A stretch of DNA of 64,000 bases from assembly GCF_030403745.1 (NCBI RefSeq), contig NZ_JAQMWP010000004.1:486652-550651 (forward strand), in the 5' to 3' direction. The DNA comes from Streptomyces sp. S.PB5. Its GTDB lineage: Bacteria; Actinomycetota; Actinomycetes; Streptomycetales; Streptomycetaceae. The position numbers and the translations under genes were made by a program. The notes beneath the pieces are model-generated. The model worked only from the letters and a program-made list of their open reading frames with translations. It had not been told where the DNA came from and searched no databases. Below are positions 33,614-43,687 of the stretch, piece by piece; position 1 is the first letter of the stretch, and every line of letters starts with the position of its first letter.

Positions 33614-33847
33614 ATGGGTGCACACAGGCGTAAGTGTGATTGGTGCGGCAGCGGGACGCCGATCGTGCGGGACATGGAGCCGGTCAATCCCGACTACCAG
33701 TACTGGTGCGAGGAATGCGCGCGGGCGCTGATCATAAAAGGCGACCCGATCGAGACATACCGCGAACTCGAGGGCGAGCCGATCTACGGCCGGCTCCTGG
33801 AGGAACACTGCACGCTCAAGCGGTTCTACTCGTTCGTCACTGCGTGA
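33614..33847 (+). CDS. Small protein with two CxxC pairs
   Basis: This 77-residue protein has KCDWCGSG near residue 7-14 and WCEECARALI near 31-40, giving a likely four-Cys zinc site. An acidic segment (YRELEGEPIYGRLLEEH) and an aromatic C-terminus follow. No known family is recognised. It starts 3 bp after the zinc-ribbon gene and ends 103 bp before the second tRNA. Close spacing suggests that the two zinc proteins act together or are at least co-expressed. Confidence 0.7.
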   Translation: MGAHRRKCDWCGSGTPIVRDMEPVNPDYQYWCEECARALIIKGDPIETYRELEGEPIYGRLLEEHCTLKRFYSFVTA

Positions 33848-33867
33848 GGCCCGCCGGGGAGCGGGCC
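33848..33867 (+). terminator. Hairpin after the small zinc-protein genes
   Basis: A 7-bp G+C stem (33848-33854 with 33861-33867) begins directly after the stop codon. Confidence 0.45.
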
Positions 33868-33880
33868 GCAGGGAAACGAT

Positions 33881-33911
33881 TTGGTGTTCCACCCGGGTGA
33901 CCGTGTAATGT
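33881..33911 (+). promoter_or_regulatory. Putative promoter of the second tRNA-Ala gene
   Basis: TTGGTG (33881-33886) and TAATGT (33906-33911) with a 19-bp spacer lie 40 bp upstream of the tRNA. The -10 is good, the -35 and spacing less so. Confidence 0.4.
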
Positions 33912-33950
33912 TGGCGTCGCCGCCGGGGAAACCCGGAGGACACCGAACAC

Positions 33951-34023
33951 GGGGCTATAGCTCAGTTGGTAGAGCGCCTGCATGGCATGCAGGAGGTCAG
34001 GAGTTCAATTCTCCTTAGCTCCA
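33951..34023 (+). tRNA. tRNA-Ala (GGC), copy 2
   Basis: This 73-nt sequence is identical to copy 1 (30817-30889), with the same GGC anticodon and no encoded CCA. The identity continues 4 nt into the 3' flank (CAGA), while the 5' flanks differ. It is followed by a U-tract terminator. Confidence 0.97.
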
Positions 34024-34030
34024 CAGAAAG

Positions 34031-34061
34031 ATCCCGCCGGGTCGTCAAGATCCGGCGGGAT
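34031..34061 (+). terminator. Terminator after tRNA-Ala copy 2
   Basis: A 10-bp stem (34031-34040 with 34052-34061) is followed by TCTTGCTTTT, typical of an intrinsic terminator. Confidence 0.8.
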
Positions 34062-34100
34062 TCTTGCTTTTCCAGGGGCAGTTGGCCCGCATGGTCCGCG

Positions 34101-34143
34101 TACGACGAGGGGGCCGCCCGGATCGGGCGGCCCCCTCGTCGTA
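34101..34143. terminator. 20-bp bidirectional hairpin
   Basis: A perfect 20-bp stem (34101-34120 with 34124-34143) with a 3-nt loop lies 8 bp beyond the stop of the leftward NuoF-like gene. It probably terminates that transcript and insulates the tRNA. Confidence 0.8.
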
Positions 34144-34151
34144 GTGTCCGC

Positions 34152-35765
34152 TCAGCGGCCCAGGGCGCGGCGGCCGCGGCCCTGGGAGAGCACCGGCAGG
34201 TTGCGGGACGGGCCGTTGTCGCGCGGCGCCGACTCCTCGATGCGCAGGGCGAGGGCGGGGCAGCGGCGGACCGCGCGGAGGGCCTTCGCCTCGGCGTAAC
34301 GCGGCACCTGGGCCTGGGCGACGGTCGGGAAGCCGTCGGCGCCGAGTTCGAAGACCTCCGGGAGGATGTCGGCGCACAGGCCGTGGCCCCGGCAGAGCGT
34401 CCAGTCGACGTAGATCTTCTGGCGGCTGGGGCCGTTCTCCTCGGACTCGGCGCCGCTCGGGAGGCCCGCGGGGGTGATGCCGCCCTCGAAGAGCGGCAGA
34501 ACGCCCTGTACCGGCCGTCCGCAGCCGTTGCCGAGGACGTGCGCGGCGAGGTCGTCGGTGAACGCCTTGATGGTCGACTCCAGGAACATCGCGGAGCCGT
34601 CGGGGTGCGAGCACGCGCCGCGCCGCTTCACGTTCTTGGCGACCTGCTTGAGGGCCTCCAGGGCGGCGGGGCCGCCGCCGTTGATGATGTCCTCCATGCC
34701 GCGCGCGGCGGCCGGCAGACCCAGGTAGCAAGGGCCGCACTGCCCCGCGCTCTCCTCGGCCAGCCACTTCGCCACCATCAGCGACTCGCCCAGCGGGCAG
34801 GTCTCCTGACTGATCGGCAGGATGGCGCCCGCGCCGAGCGCGCCGCCGACCGCGTCCAGCGAGTTGCGGGAGACGACCGCCTCGTTGACCGTCGCGGCGT
34901 CGATCCACTTGCCGTGGTAGCCGCCGGTCAGCACCCCCTGGGGGACCGGCGGGGCGCCGGCGAGCTGCAGGATGTAGCGCAGCGGCACGCCCGTGGGGGC
35001 CTCGATCACCATGGGGCGGGCGACCGCGCCGGAGACCGTGAGCATGACGGTGCCCGGCTCGTCGTACAGGCCGGTGTTGCCGTAGCGCTCGGGGCCGATG
35101 CGGGCGGCGATGGCCAGTTGGGCGAAGGTCTCGGCGTTCGACAGGAGGGTCGGGGCGCCGCCGACGCCGTTCTGGGAGGCGCTGACCTTGCGGCCGGGCG
35201 GGATGGCCGGGCCGCCGTCGATGGAGCGGATCAGCGATGCTGCGGCTCCCGTGACCATACGGACGGGATTGCGCTGCACGCGCGCGCGTAGAGCCGAGCG
35301 GCGGCCGTTGCTGAGGCCGCGTTCGGCGAGGGCGGCCTCCATGGACCGCTGGGTGGACTCCCGGGTGACCCCCACCACGAGGGTGCGGGCGCCCAGGGCT
35401 TCGGCGACCAGCAGGGCGCCGTCCAGGATGAGGTGCGGGGCACGGTTGATGAGCACCGTGTCCTTGCGGCAGGCCGGTTCGTCCTCGCTTCCGTTGACGA
35501 CGACGACCGGTCGCACACCGCGCTTGATGGCCGCCTCCGCGACCGAGCGCAGCTTCTTGTGGAAGGGGAAGCCCGCGCCGCCGCGGCCCTTCAGGTTGAT
35601 GTTCTCGGCGAGCTTCGCGAGTTGCTCGCCGCCCAGGGGTTCGAGCGGCCCGTGCACTTTCAGGTGCATGGGCAGATCGAGTCTCTCGACAAGGTCGAAG
35701 CCCGACGTGAGCTGAGGAAGACCGACCACGCGGACTTCGGGGACGTCGGGCAGGGCCTCGTTCAC
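34152..35765 (-). CDS. NuoF-like flavoprotein with C-terminal single-cluster ferredoxin domain
   Basis: This 537-residue redox protein is related to the 51-kDa NADH-binding subunit of complex I (NuoF). The FMN site LKGRGGAGFPFHKKL is near residues 58-72, and the NAD(H)-site region GSEDEPACRKDTVLINRAPH near 92-111. A SLBB segment (about 250-310) and a Fe-S region (ESAGQCGPCYLG near 344-355, then GACSHPDG) follow. The canonical SCGxCxPC has Ala in place of its first Cys, so the N3-type cluster may be altered or lost. A ferredoxin-like domain with CRGHGLC near 460 and a final CP is fused at the C-terminus, resembling P450-type one-cluster ferredoxins. Its start overlaps the stop of the membrane cytochrome gene by 4 bp, so the two are translationally coupled. 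Confidence 0.8.
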   Translation of the reverse strand: MNEALPDVPEVRVVGLPQLTSGFDLVERLDLPMHLKVHGPLEPLGGEQLAKLAENINLKGRGGAGFPFHKKLRSVAEAAIKRGVRPVVVVNGSEDEPACRKDTVLINRAPHLILDGALLVAEALGARTLVVGVTRESTQRSMEAALAERGLSNGRRSALRARVQRNPVRMVTGAAASLIRSIDGGPAIPPGRKVSASQNGVGGAPTLLSNAETFAQLAIAARIGPERYGNTGLYDEPGTVMLTVSGAVARPMVIEAPTGVPLRYILQLAGAPPVPQGVLTGGYHGKWIDAATVNEAVVSRNSLDAVGGALGAGAILPISQETCPLGESLMVAKWLAEESAGQCGPCYLGLPAAARGMEDIINGGGPAALEALKQVAKNVKRRGACSHPDGSAMFLESTIKAFTDDLAAHVLGNGCGRPVQGVLPLFEGGITPAGLPSGAESEENGPSRQKIYVDWTLCRGHGLCADILPEVFELGADGFPTVAQAQVPRYAEAKALRAVRRCPALALRIEESAPRDNGPSRNLPVLSQGRGRRALGR

Positions 35766-37081
35766 CTATAGCCTCCGGAAGGCATGTTCCAAGGTTCGCC
35801 CGATCCCGGTGTGTCGAAGTCGTACGAGTCACCGGGCGATGGATCAGTGGCGGGACCGCTGTTGTACGTGTCGTTCGGGTAGTACGCGCCGGACACGGTG
35901 TTCGACTCACCGGTGTCGCGCACATCACCCTGGAGGTAGCCGGCCGTGCCCGAACTGCCATAGGTCGGGATGTTGTATCCCGTGTCCTGGAGCGGGTCGT
36001 AGGCCGACGGTGGCGCCTCGCCGACCGGCGGCGGTGACGGGATCGGCCAGCTGCCCGAGGTGCTGCCTCCGCCGTCGTAGCGCGGGACGGCCTGGGTGGG
36101 CTGCATGTCCGCCGACAGGTCCATCGGCAGGTCCATGCGGGCGGTCTGGTCGGCGCCGTACGTCGGCTGGGACGGGATGCGCGGGGCGTTCGGGGTGACG
36201 GCGCGGTAGGCGGCTGCGAAGCCGTTCGCGGGTTCCGGGGCGGGCGGTGCGGGGGCCTCGAAGGAGGTGGGGGCCGTACGGGGCGGCTGCATCGCGCGCG
36301 TGTTCTCGTAGCCCGGCAGCGAGGACGGGGCGGACGTCGCCTCCGCGTTCCTGGCGCGGCTGGCGTCCAGCTCCTCGCGGCCGGTCCACTCCTCGGCGCC
36401 CAGGAGCGCCTGGACACGGTCGGCGACCTTGCGCTTGAAGGGGCGCGGCGAGGCGCGCAGGGCGAGGGCGGCTATGACGCCGAGCAGGCACAGTTCGTAC
36501 ATGTAGGTGAAGATCGGGCTCTTCACCTCGCGTCCCGCGTACAGGCCGTGGACGAGCGCGAAGCACCAGGCCGGGTAGGCCATCATGTGCATCTTCCGCC
36601 AGCGGGCCGCGACCGGTGCGGGGGACGCGAACTGGTTGCGCAGCGCGCCGGTGATGCCGACGAAGATCATGAGCTGGCCGGCCAGGGTGCCGAGGCCGAT
36701 GAGCCCGCCGCTGCCGGTGATGCCGAGCCCGAAGGGGATGAACGCGGCGATCCATGTCGTGTGGTCGAGCGTCAGCTTGATCCCGATGTGCAGCAGGAGG
36801 AAGGCGATCGAGCCCACTGCGGTGATCCGGTGGACGCCCTGAGCGATGATCCGCTGGCGGGTGTTGAGGATCATCCGGTCCTGAGCGACGAGTCCCCAGA
36901 TGACCGAGCAGGTGAGGAGGACGAGCGCCACCACGCCCGCCCCGAAGTTGAGGAAGTCCTGCAGCCAGAGGCCGCCGTACACCACGACAAGGGGGATGGT
37001 CAGCAGAAAGACGGCCGAGGCCACCCCATAGGCCGACCGGCCGGGCTTGGGGAGCGTGCTGTTGCTACTACGAGGGTTCAT
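35762..37081 (-). CDS. Bis-heme ferric-reductase-like membrane protein with Pro-rich cytoplasmic tail
   Basis: This 439-residue protein has about six transmembrane helices in residues 15-210 and then a disordered tail of about 225 residues rich in Pro, Ser, Thr and Tyr. Two histidine pairs with heme b spacing are visible: HRITAVGSIAFLLLH (14 apart) and HMMAYPAWCFALVH (13 apart), as in ferric-reductase/NOX transmembrane domains. It lacks the FAD and NADPH domains of those enzymes. The neighbouring NuoF-like/ferredoxin protein, coupled by a 4-bp overlap, could supply that role. ATG 37081 with GGAG 9 nt upstream is chosen over 37141. The electron acceptor is unknown. Confidence 0.8.
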   Translation of the reverse strand: MNPRSSNSTLPKPGRSAYGVASAVFLLTIPLVVVYGGLWLQDFLNFGAGVVALVLLTCSVIWGLVAQDRMILNTRQRIIAQGVHRITAVGSIAFLLLHIGIKLTLDHTTWIAAFIPFGLGITGSGGLIGLGTLAGQLMIFVGITGALRNQFASPAPVAARWRKMHMMAYPAWCFALVHGLYAGREVKSPIFTYMYELCLLGVIAALALRASPRPFKRKVADRVQALLGAEEWTGREELDASRARNAEATSAPSSLPGYENTRAMQPPRTAPTSFEAPAPPAPEPANGFAAAYRAVTPNAPRIPSQPTYGADQTARMDLPMDLSADMQPTQAVPRYDGGGSTSGSWPIPSPPPVGEAPPSAYDPLQDTGYNIPTYGSSGTAGYLQGDVRDTGESNTVSGAYYPNDTYNSGPATDPSPGDSYDFDTPGSGEPWNMPSGGYR

Positions 37082-37330
37082 GGGGGCAACTCCGAGCAGT
37101 TCGGGAAGGCGGTCCCGCTGCCGCACTCTAAGTGGAGCCATACCGATCAGTACGAGGTTTGAGTTATTGCGTTGTTATCAAAGGACTATGCGGTTGTTGT
37201 GATGTCCTTTAGCGGTCGTTACGCGAAGTAACTTTTGACTCTTGTTCAGTCCGGTGCCTGGTGTGCGGGGCCATAGGAGGCATACGTAAGCGCGTCGCAG
37301 CTTGCTCAACGGCTGCGGTACTCTGACGCC
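37082..37330 (+). promoter_or_regulatory. Divergent promoter region between the redox module and leuS
   Basis: This region is A/T-rich at 37150-37250 (for example GTTATTGCGTTGTTATC), which fits the promoter of the leftward redox genes. For leuS, TACTCT at 37319-37324 is a -10 element ending 7 nt before the leader-peptide ATG, predicting a leaderless start. No good -35 is seen. Confidence 0.45.
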
Positions 37331-37369
37331 ATGCGTGCCGTACGCCTTCTGCTTAGCGGGCCGCGCTGA
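37331..37369 (+). CDS. Leu-rich leader peptide upstream of leuS
   Basis: This 12-codon open frame encodes MRAVRLLLSGPR with three consecutive leucine codons (CTT CTG CTT at 37346-37354) and a TGA stop. A -10 element (TACTCT) stands 7 nt before its ATG, as for several other genes here. A hairpin overlapping its stop and an intrinsic terminator follow before leuS. This is the layout of a ribosome-mediated attenuator: stalling on Leu codons when charged tRNA-Leu is scarce would alter RNA folding. Too short to be proven by coding statistics, but the Leu run and context are specific. Confidence 0.75.
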   Translation: MRAVRLLLSGPR

Positions 37370-37437
37370 TCAGTCCCGACCACCGGGCGGACCGGGTGGG
37401 TCGGAATCGGCGCGGCGTCCCCTCCTGTGCGAGGGGA
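37361..37437 (+). promoter_or_regulatory. leuS transcription attenuator (pause hairpin and terminator)
   Basis: A 10-bp stem pairs 37361-37370 (covering the end of the leader peptide) with 37406-37415 (one G-U), enclosing a further CCGACCACC/GGTGGGTCGG helix. Adjacent to it, TCCCCTC (37418-37424) pairs with GAGGGGA (37431-37437), followed by TTTTTCGTTTCTT, a classical intrinsic terminator 60 bp before leuS. Leucine-dependent control of LeuRS level is inferred. Confidence 0.7.
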
Positions 37438-37497
37438 TTTTTCGTTTCTTGAAACGACACCGCTGCTGGCAGAGACGATCGATGGAGCTTAAGGATC

Positions 37498-40383
<2,886 letters not shown>

Positions 40384-40407
40384 CGGTCCCCTAAGGGTTG
40401 GCTACGG

Positions 40408-40442
40408 GCAGGTTCGGGGTTCTTCTGGAACTCCGGGCCTGC
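40408..40442 (+). terminator. Terminator after leuS
   Basis: A 15-bp stem with three G-U pairs (40408-40422 with 40428-40442) and a 5-nt loop lies 25 bp after the leuS stop. There is no U tract. Confidence 0.55.
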
Positions 40443-40503
40443 CTGCCGCGTTTACCGTGGAAGAGCGGCGCGGAACATCGCGCCCGGCCGGAGGAGGAGC
40501 ATC

Positions 40504-41256
40504 GTGGAGGCACTGTTGGCGATCGTCGCTCTGCTTTTCGTGCTCTTCCTGGCGCTCGGCGCCTACGCCACGGTGAAGGTGGTCGGCGCCGCCAAGCGAG
40601 GCGTGGACCGCACCCTCACCCAGGCCCGCCGCACGGTCGAGGACCACACCCTGCGGGCCAAGTCCTTCGCCCAGCCCGGCGCGGCCGGCGAACTGGCCCA
40701 GCTCCGGCTGAAGCTGCGCACCTCCATGCGCGCCACCCAGGACGCGCTGCACGCGGGCGTGGCCGAGGACGAGTCCCTCAAGGAGTCCCTCGCCCTCTTC
40801 CGCCGGCTCAGCGCGCACGGACACGAACTGGACGGCGAGCTGCGGCGTCTGGAGTCCGAGCCGGACCGGGCGACACTCGCCGAGCGGCTGCCCGCGCTGC
40901 GCGAGCGCACCGAGCAGATCACCCACTCCGCGGACTCCCTGCGCTGGGCGGCCCGCGACCGCGCCCGCCGTTTCGCGGACGACGACCTGGACTCGCTGAG
41001 CACCCAGATCGACATGGAGGCGGGCGCGCTGCGGCACTGGACCACGCCGGAGCAGTCCGACCCGTCGGAGCCCGCGCAGGCTCCGCCCCCGTGGCCCGAG
41101 GCGCCGGTCGCCGACGGTACGACGGCCCAGCAGACCTGGCCGGAGACACCGCGGTCGCGCACCGCCGAGGAGCCGACGCGGCCCGCCATCACCCCGCCGG
41201 GACAGCGCCCCGCCTACCCGTGGCAGAAGAAGCCCCGCCCCGAGAGCACGACTTGA
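40504..41256 (+). CDS. Membrane-anchored coiled-coil protein of unknown function
   Basis: This 250-residue protein has an N-terminal transmembrane helix (about residues 2-25, LLAIVALLFVLFLALGAYATV). A long charged helical region (about 30-180) with heptad-like spacing follows (AQLRLKLRTSMRATQDAL, ESLALFRRLSAHGHELDGELRRLE). A Pro-rich cytoplasmic tail ends in basic residues. GTG 40504 is preceded by GGAGGAGC. The gene lies between leuS and degV in an arrangement I recall from other streptomycetes. No enzyme motif is seen; a scaffold or septal/envelope role would be a guess. Confidence 0.7.
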   Translation: MEALLAIVALLFVLFLALGAYATVKVVGAAKRGVDRTLTQARRTVEDHTLRAKSFAQPGAAGELAQLRLKLRTSMRATQDALHAGVAEDESLKESLALFRRLSAHGHELDGELRRLESEPDRATLAERLPALRERTEQITHSADSLRWAARDRARRFADDDLDSLSTQIDMEAGALRHWTTPEQSDPSEPAQAPPPWPEAPVADGTTAQQTWPETPRSRTAEEPTRPAITPPGQRPAYPWQKKPRPESTT

Positions 41257-41315
41257 TCCGGTCAAGGCTCTCCCAGGTGAGAGGGGTCGGGCTGCCGCCC
41301 GGGCGCTACGCCAGG

Positions 41316-41321
41316 TAACCT
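41316..41321 (+). promoter_or_regulatory. degV -10 element, near-leaderless start
   Basis: TAACCT at 41316-41321 ends 8 nt before the ATG at 41329, with no Shine-Dalgarno sequence in between. Confidence 0.45.
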
Positions 41322-41328
41322 CCAGCTC

Positions 41329-42174
41329 ATGTCCCGCCATGTCGCGATCGTCACCGATTCAACGGCCTACCTGCCGCCGCGGACGATGGAGCGCCACGGC
41401 ATCACCGCGGTGCCCCTGACCGTGGTTCTCGGCGACCAGGCGCTCGAAGAGGGCACCGAGATCTCGACCCGGTCACTGGCCCAGGCACTGCAGAAGCGGC
41501 GCTCCGTCACCACCTCGCGGCCCAGCCCCCAGCTCTTCGCGGAGACCTACCGCAGGGTCGCCGAGTCCGGCGCGACCGGCATCGTCTCCCTGCATCTGTC
41601 CGCCGAGCTCTCCGGCACCTACGACGCGGCGGTGCTCGCGGCGCGCGAGGCGCCGGTGCCGGTGCGGGTCGTGGACACCGGGATGATCGCGATGGCCCTC
41701 GGCTTCTGCGCACTCGCGGCGGCGGAGGCCGCGGAGGCGGGCGGCACGGTGGACGAGGCGGTCACGGCCGCGGAGAAGCGGGCCGCGGGCACCTCCGCCT
41801 ACTTCTACGTCGACACCCTCGACTATCTCCGCCGGGGCGGACGTATCGGGGCCGCGCAGGCGCTCCTCGGGTCCGCGCTCGCGGTCAAGCCGCTGCTGCA
41901 GCTGGAGGGCGGCCGGATCGAGCCGCTGGAGAAGGTGCGCACGGCGTCGAAGGCGATCGCCCGGCTGGAGGAGATCGTGGCCGACCGGGCGGGCAGTGCG
42001 CAGGTCGACATCGCCGTTCACCATCTCGCCGCCTCCGACCGGGCGTCGGCGTTGGCGGACCGGTTGCGGGCTCGGGTGCCGGGGCTGGCGGATCTCCATG
42101 TGAGCGAGGTCGGGGCGGTCATCGGGGCGCATACGGGGCCGGGGTTGTTGGGAGCTGTGGTTTCGCCGCGGTGA
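41329..42174 (+). CDS. DegV family fatty-acid-binding protein
   Basis: This 281-residue DegV protein binds one fatty acid and, as FakB, presents it to a fatty-acid kinase. The family pattern is complete: VAIVTDSTAYLPP near residue 4-16, TTSRPSPQLFAETY near 63-76, GIVSLHLSAELSGTYDAA near 85-102, and VVDTGMIAMALGF near 118-130. The RRGGRIGAAQALLGSALAVKPLL block follows near 170. Length is normal. No fakA (DAK-domain kinase) is in the window, so the partner is encoded elsewhere. Confidence 0.93.
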   Translation: MSRHVAIVTDSTAYLPPRTMERHGITAVPLTVVLGDQALEEGTEISTRSLAQALQKRRSVTTSRPSPQLFAETYRRVAESGATGIVSLHLSAELSGTYDAAVLAAREAPVPVRVVDTGMIAMALGFCALAAAEAAEAGGTVDEAVTAAEKRAAGTSAYFYVDTLDYLRRGGRIGAAQALLGSALAVKPLLQLEGGRIEPLEKVRTASKAIARLEEIVADRAGSAQVDIAVHHLAASDRASALADRLRARVPGLADLHVSEVGAVIGAHTGPGLLGAVVSPR

Positions 42175-42403
42175 TGTGTGAGGCGGGGAGCGTGGGTGGT
42201 GGGGCGGCGGGACGCGGGGTCCTGGATGCGGGTTCCGTGATGTGGGGTACGGGGTTCTGGCTGCCGGCGGGACGAGGGTGCCCGGCGCGGGTGAGTGGCT
42301 GACTGTCACTCGTGTGGGTGGCGGAGTTATCCACAACCGGGATGTCGTCCCCGGGAATTGAGCAAGATCATCGCGAAAGCGCGGAGTGCCCGATCCTCGT
42401 CGC
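42175..42403 (+). other. Intergenic region upstream of comEA
   Basis: This 229-bp gap is G-rich in its first half (runs of GGGG, no gene). The second half contains a perfect DnaA-box nonamer (42327-42335) and the presumed comEA promoter. No hairpin terminator for degV was found. Confidence 0.4.
42327..42335 (+). promoter_or_regulatory. Single DnaA-box-like nonamer
   Basis: TTATCCACA is a consensus DnaA box (Streptomyces prefers TTGTCCACA). It lies about 70 bp upstream of comEA. One isolated box does not make an origin. Confidence 0.35.
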
Positions 42404-43687
42404 ATGGCACTTCGATCACGTTCACGCACAGCGACTCCGACCAGCGGGCCGGGCCGTGGGCCCGCCTCCGACACCCGCACCCGCCATCGCCGGCAGACAC
42501 CCGCCCGGGGACGGGCCCGGGCCCGGCAGCGGTACGCGTCGGCCGAGGAGCTCCGGCGGCGCGCGGAGGTCATCTTCGCCGAACGCGCCGGGGAGCGGCG
42601 GGAGTCGGGGACGGGGCCGCCGGATGGGGAGCGGTGGAGCGGGCCGGACGAGGGCGCGGACGAAGCCGGGTGGGGCGGGTACGCGCATGAGGTCGGTGCG
42701 CGGGCCGTCGGAGCCGGGAGTGCCGACGGGGGGCGTGGGGCTGCTGCCGGGCTGAGTACGGATGGCGGCGAGGCCGATGTACCGGCTGGGGCTGTCGTCG
42801 GGGCGGGCGGCGCGAGCGCGGGCGGGAACGGGAGCGCGGGCGGGACGGCCGACCGCAGGCATGCGCAGGTCGACTGGGCTGATGTCGCTTCGGCGCCGGG
42901 GGACTGGCGGGGGCGGGCCGGGCTTGCCCTGCGGGAGCGGATGCCGGTGTGGCTGCAGGCCAGGTGCGGGGTGGAGCGGCGGAGTGTGGTCGCGCTCGCC
43001 GTGCTGCTTGTCGTTGCCGCCGGGTTCGCCGTGCAGCACTTCTGGGCCGGGCGGACACAGGACGTACGGGCGCCGGAGGTTGTGGCGGCTCCCTATGGAG
43101 GGGAGCGAGCGGAGGCCGAGGCCGGCGGTTCTGCCTCCGCCTCGGCGGGGGCGCCCAACGCGGCGGGTACGGCGGGTACTGCGGGTACGTCGGTGGCGGA
43201 GATCGTCGTGGACGTCAGCGGCAAGGTGCGGGAACCCGGGATCCACCGCCTCCCCGCCGGGGCGCGTGTCGCCGACGCGCTGCGTGCGGCCGGTGGCGTG
43301 CGGCCCGGGACGGACACCGTGGGTCTCAACCGGGCCCGGTTCCTTGTGGACGGGGAGCAGGTCGTCGTCGGGGGACCTGCCGTGCCGGGGGCCGGGGCGG
43401 CAGGGACTGCGGCGGGTGGCGCGGCCGGTGGCGTGGTCGGTGCGGCGGGTGGCCTGTCCGGTGCGGGCGGTTCGGTGCCGGGCGCGGGGTCCGGGGCGCC
43501 GGTCTCCCTCAACACCGCCACCGTGGAACAACTGGACACCCTGCCGGGCGTCGGTCCGGTCCTGGCTCAGCACATCCTCGACTACCGCACACAGCACGGT
43601 GGTTTCCGCTCGGTGGACGAGCTGCGGGAGGTCAATGGCATCGGCGCACGCCGGTTTGCCGATCTGCGGAATCTCGTACGGCCATGA
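42404..43687 (+). CDS. comEA: ComEA family DNA-binding protein
   Basis: This protein of about 427 residues has a long disordered Arg/Ala/Gly-rich N-terminal part (1-190) and one transmembrane helix (about 200-218). An SLBB domain (about 265-320, VDVSGKVREPGIHRLPAGARV) and a Gly-rich linker (about 325-365) follow. A C-terminal helix-hairpin-helix pair (about 368-427) includes LNTATVEQLDTLPGVGPVLAQHILDYR. ComEA binds double-stranded DNA at the membrane in naturally competent bacteria; streptomycetes are not known to be competent, so the role here is open. The start is uncertain: ATG 42404 or GTG 42386, neither with a good ribosome-binding site. comEC overlaps by ATGA. Confidence 0.88.
   Translation: MALRSRSRTATPTSGPGRGPASDTRTRHRRQTPARGRARARQRYASAEELRRRAEVIFAERAGERRESGTGPPDGERWSGPDEGADEAGWGGYAHEVGARAVGAGSADGGRGAAAGLSTDGGEADVPAGAVVGAGGASAGGNGSAGGTADRRHAQVDWADVASAPGDWRGRAGLALRERMPVWLQARCGVERRSVVALAVLLVVAAGFAVQHFWAGRTQDVRAPEVVAAPYGGERAEAEAGGSASASAGAPNAAGTAGTAGTSVAEIVVDVSGKVREPGIHRLPAGARVADALRAAGGVRPGTDTVGLNRARFLVDGEQVVVGGPAVPGAGAAGTAAGGAAGGVVGAAGGLSGAGGSVPGAGSGAPVSLNTATVEQLDTLPGVGPVLAQHILDYRTQHGGFRSVDELREVNGIGARRFADLRNLVRP

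Noticed and set aside
30817..34027. Integrated genetic element with att sites
   Set aside because: No integrase, excisionase or replication gene lies between the tRNA repeats and both tRNAs have their own promoter and terminator; kept only as a hypothesis in the findings.
34045..36417. 790-codon minus-strand frame overlapping the redox genes
   Set aside because: Very Arg/Pro/Ser-rich shadow frame crossing a terminator and a tRNA flank; the NuoF-like and cytochrome frames carry the real motifs.
42301..42360. Replication origin suggested by the DnaA box
   Set aside because: A single box, no cluster of boxes and no dnaA/dnaN genes nearby.
42949..43683. N-terminal extension of ComEC by 245 codons
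   Set aside because: Overlaps comEA in another frame; the ATGA junction at 43684 is the typical coupled start.
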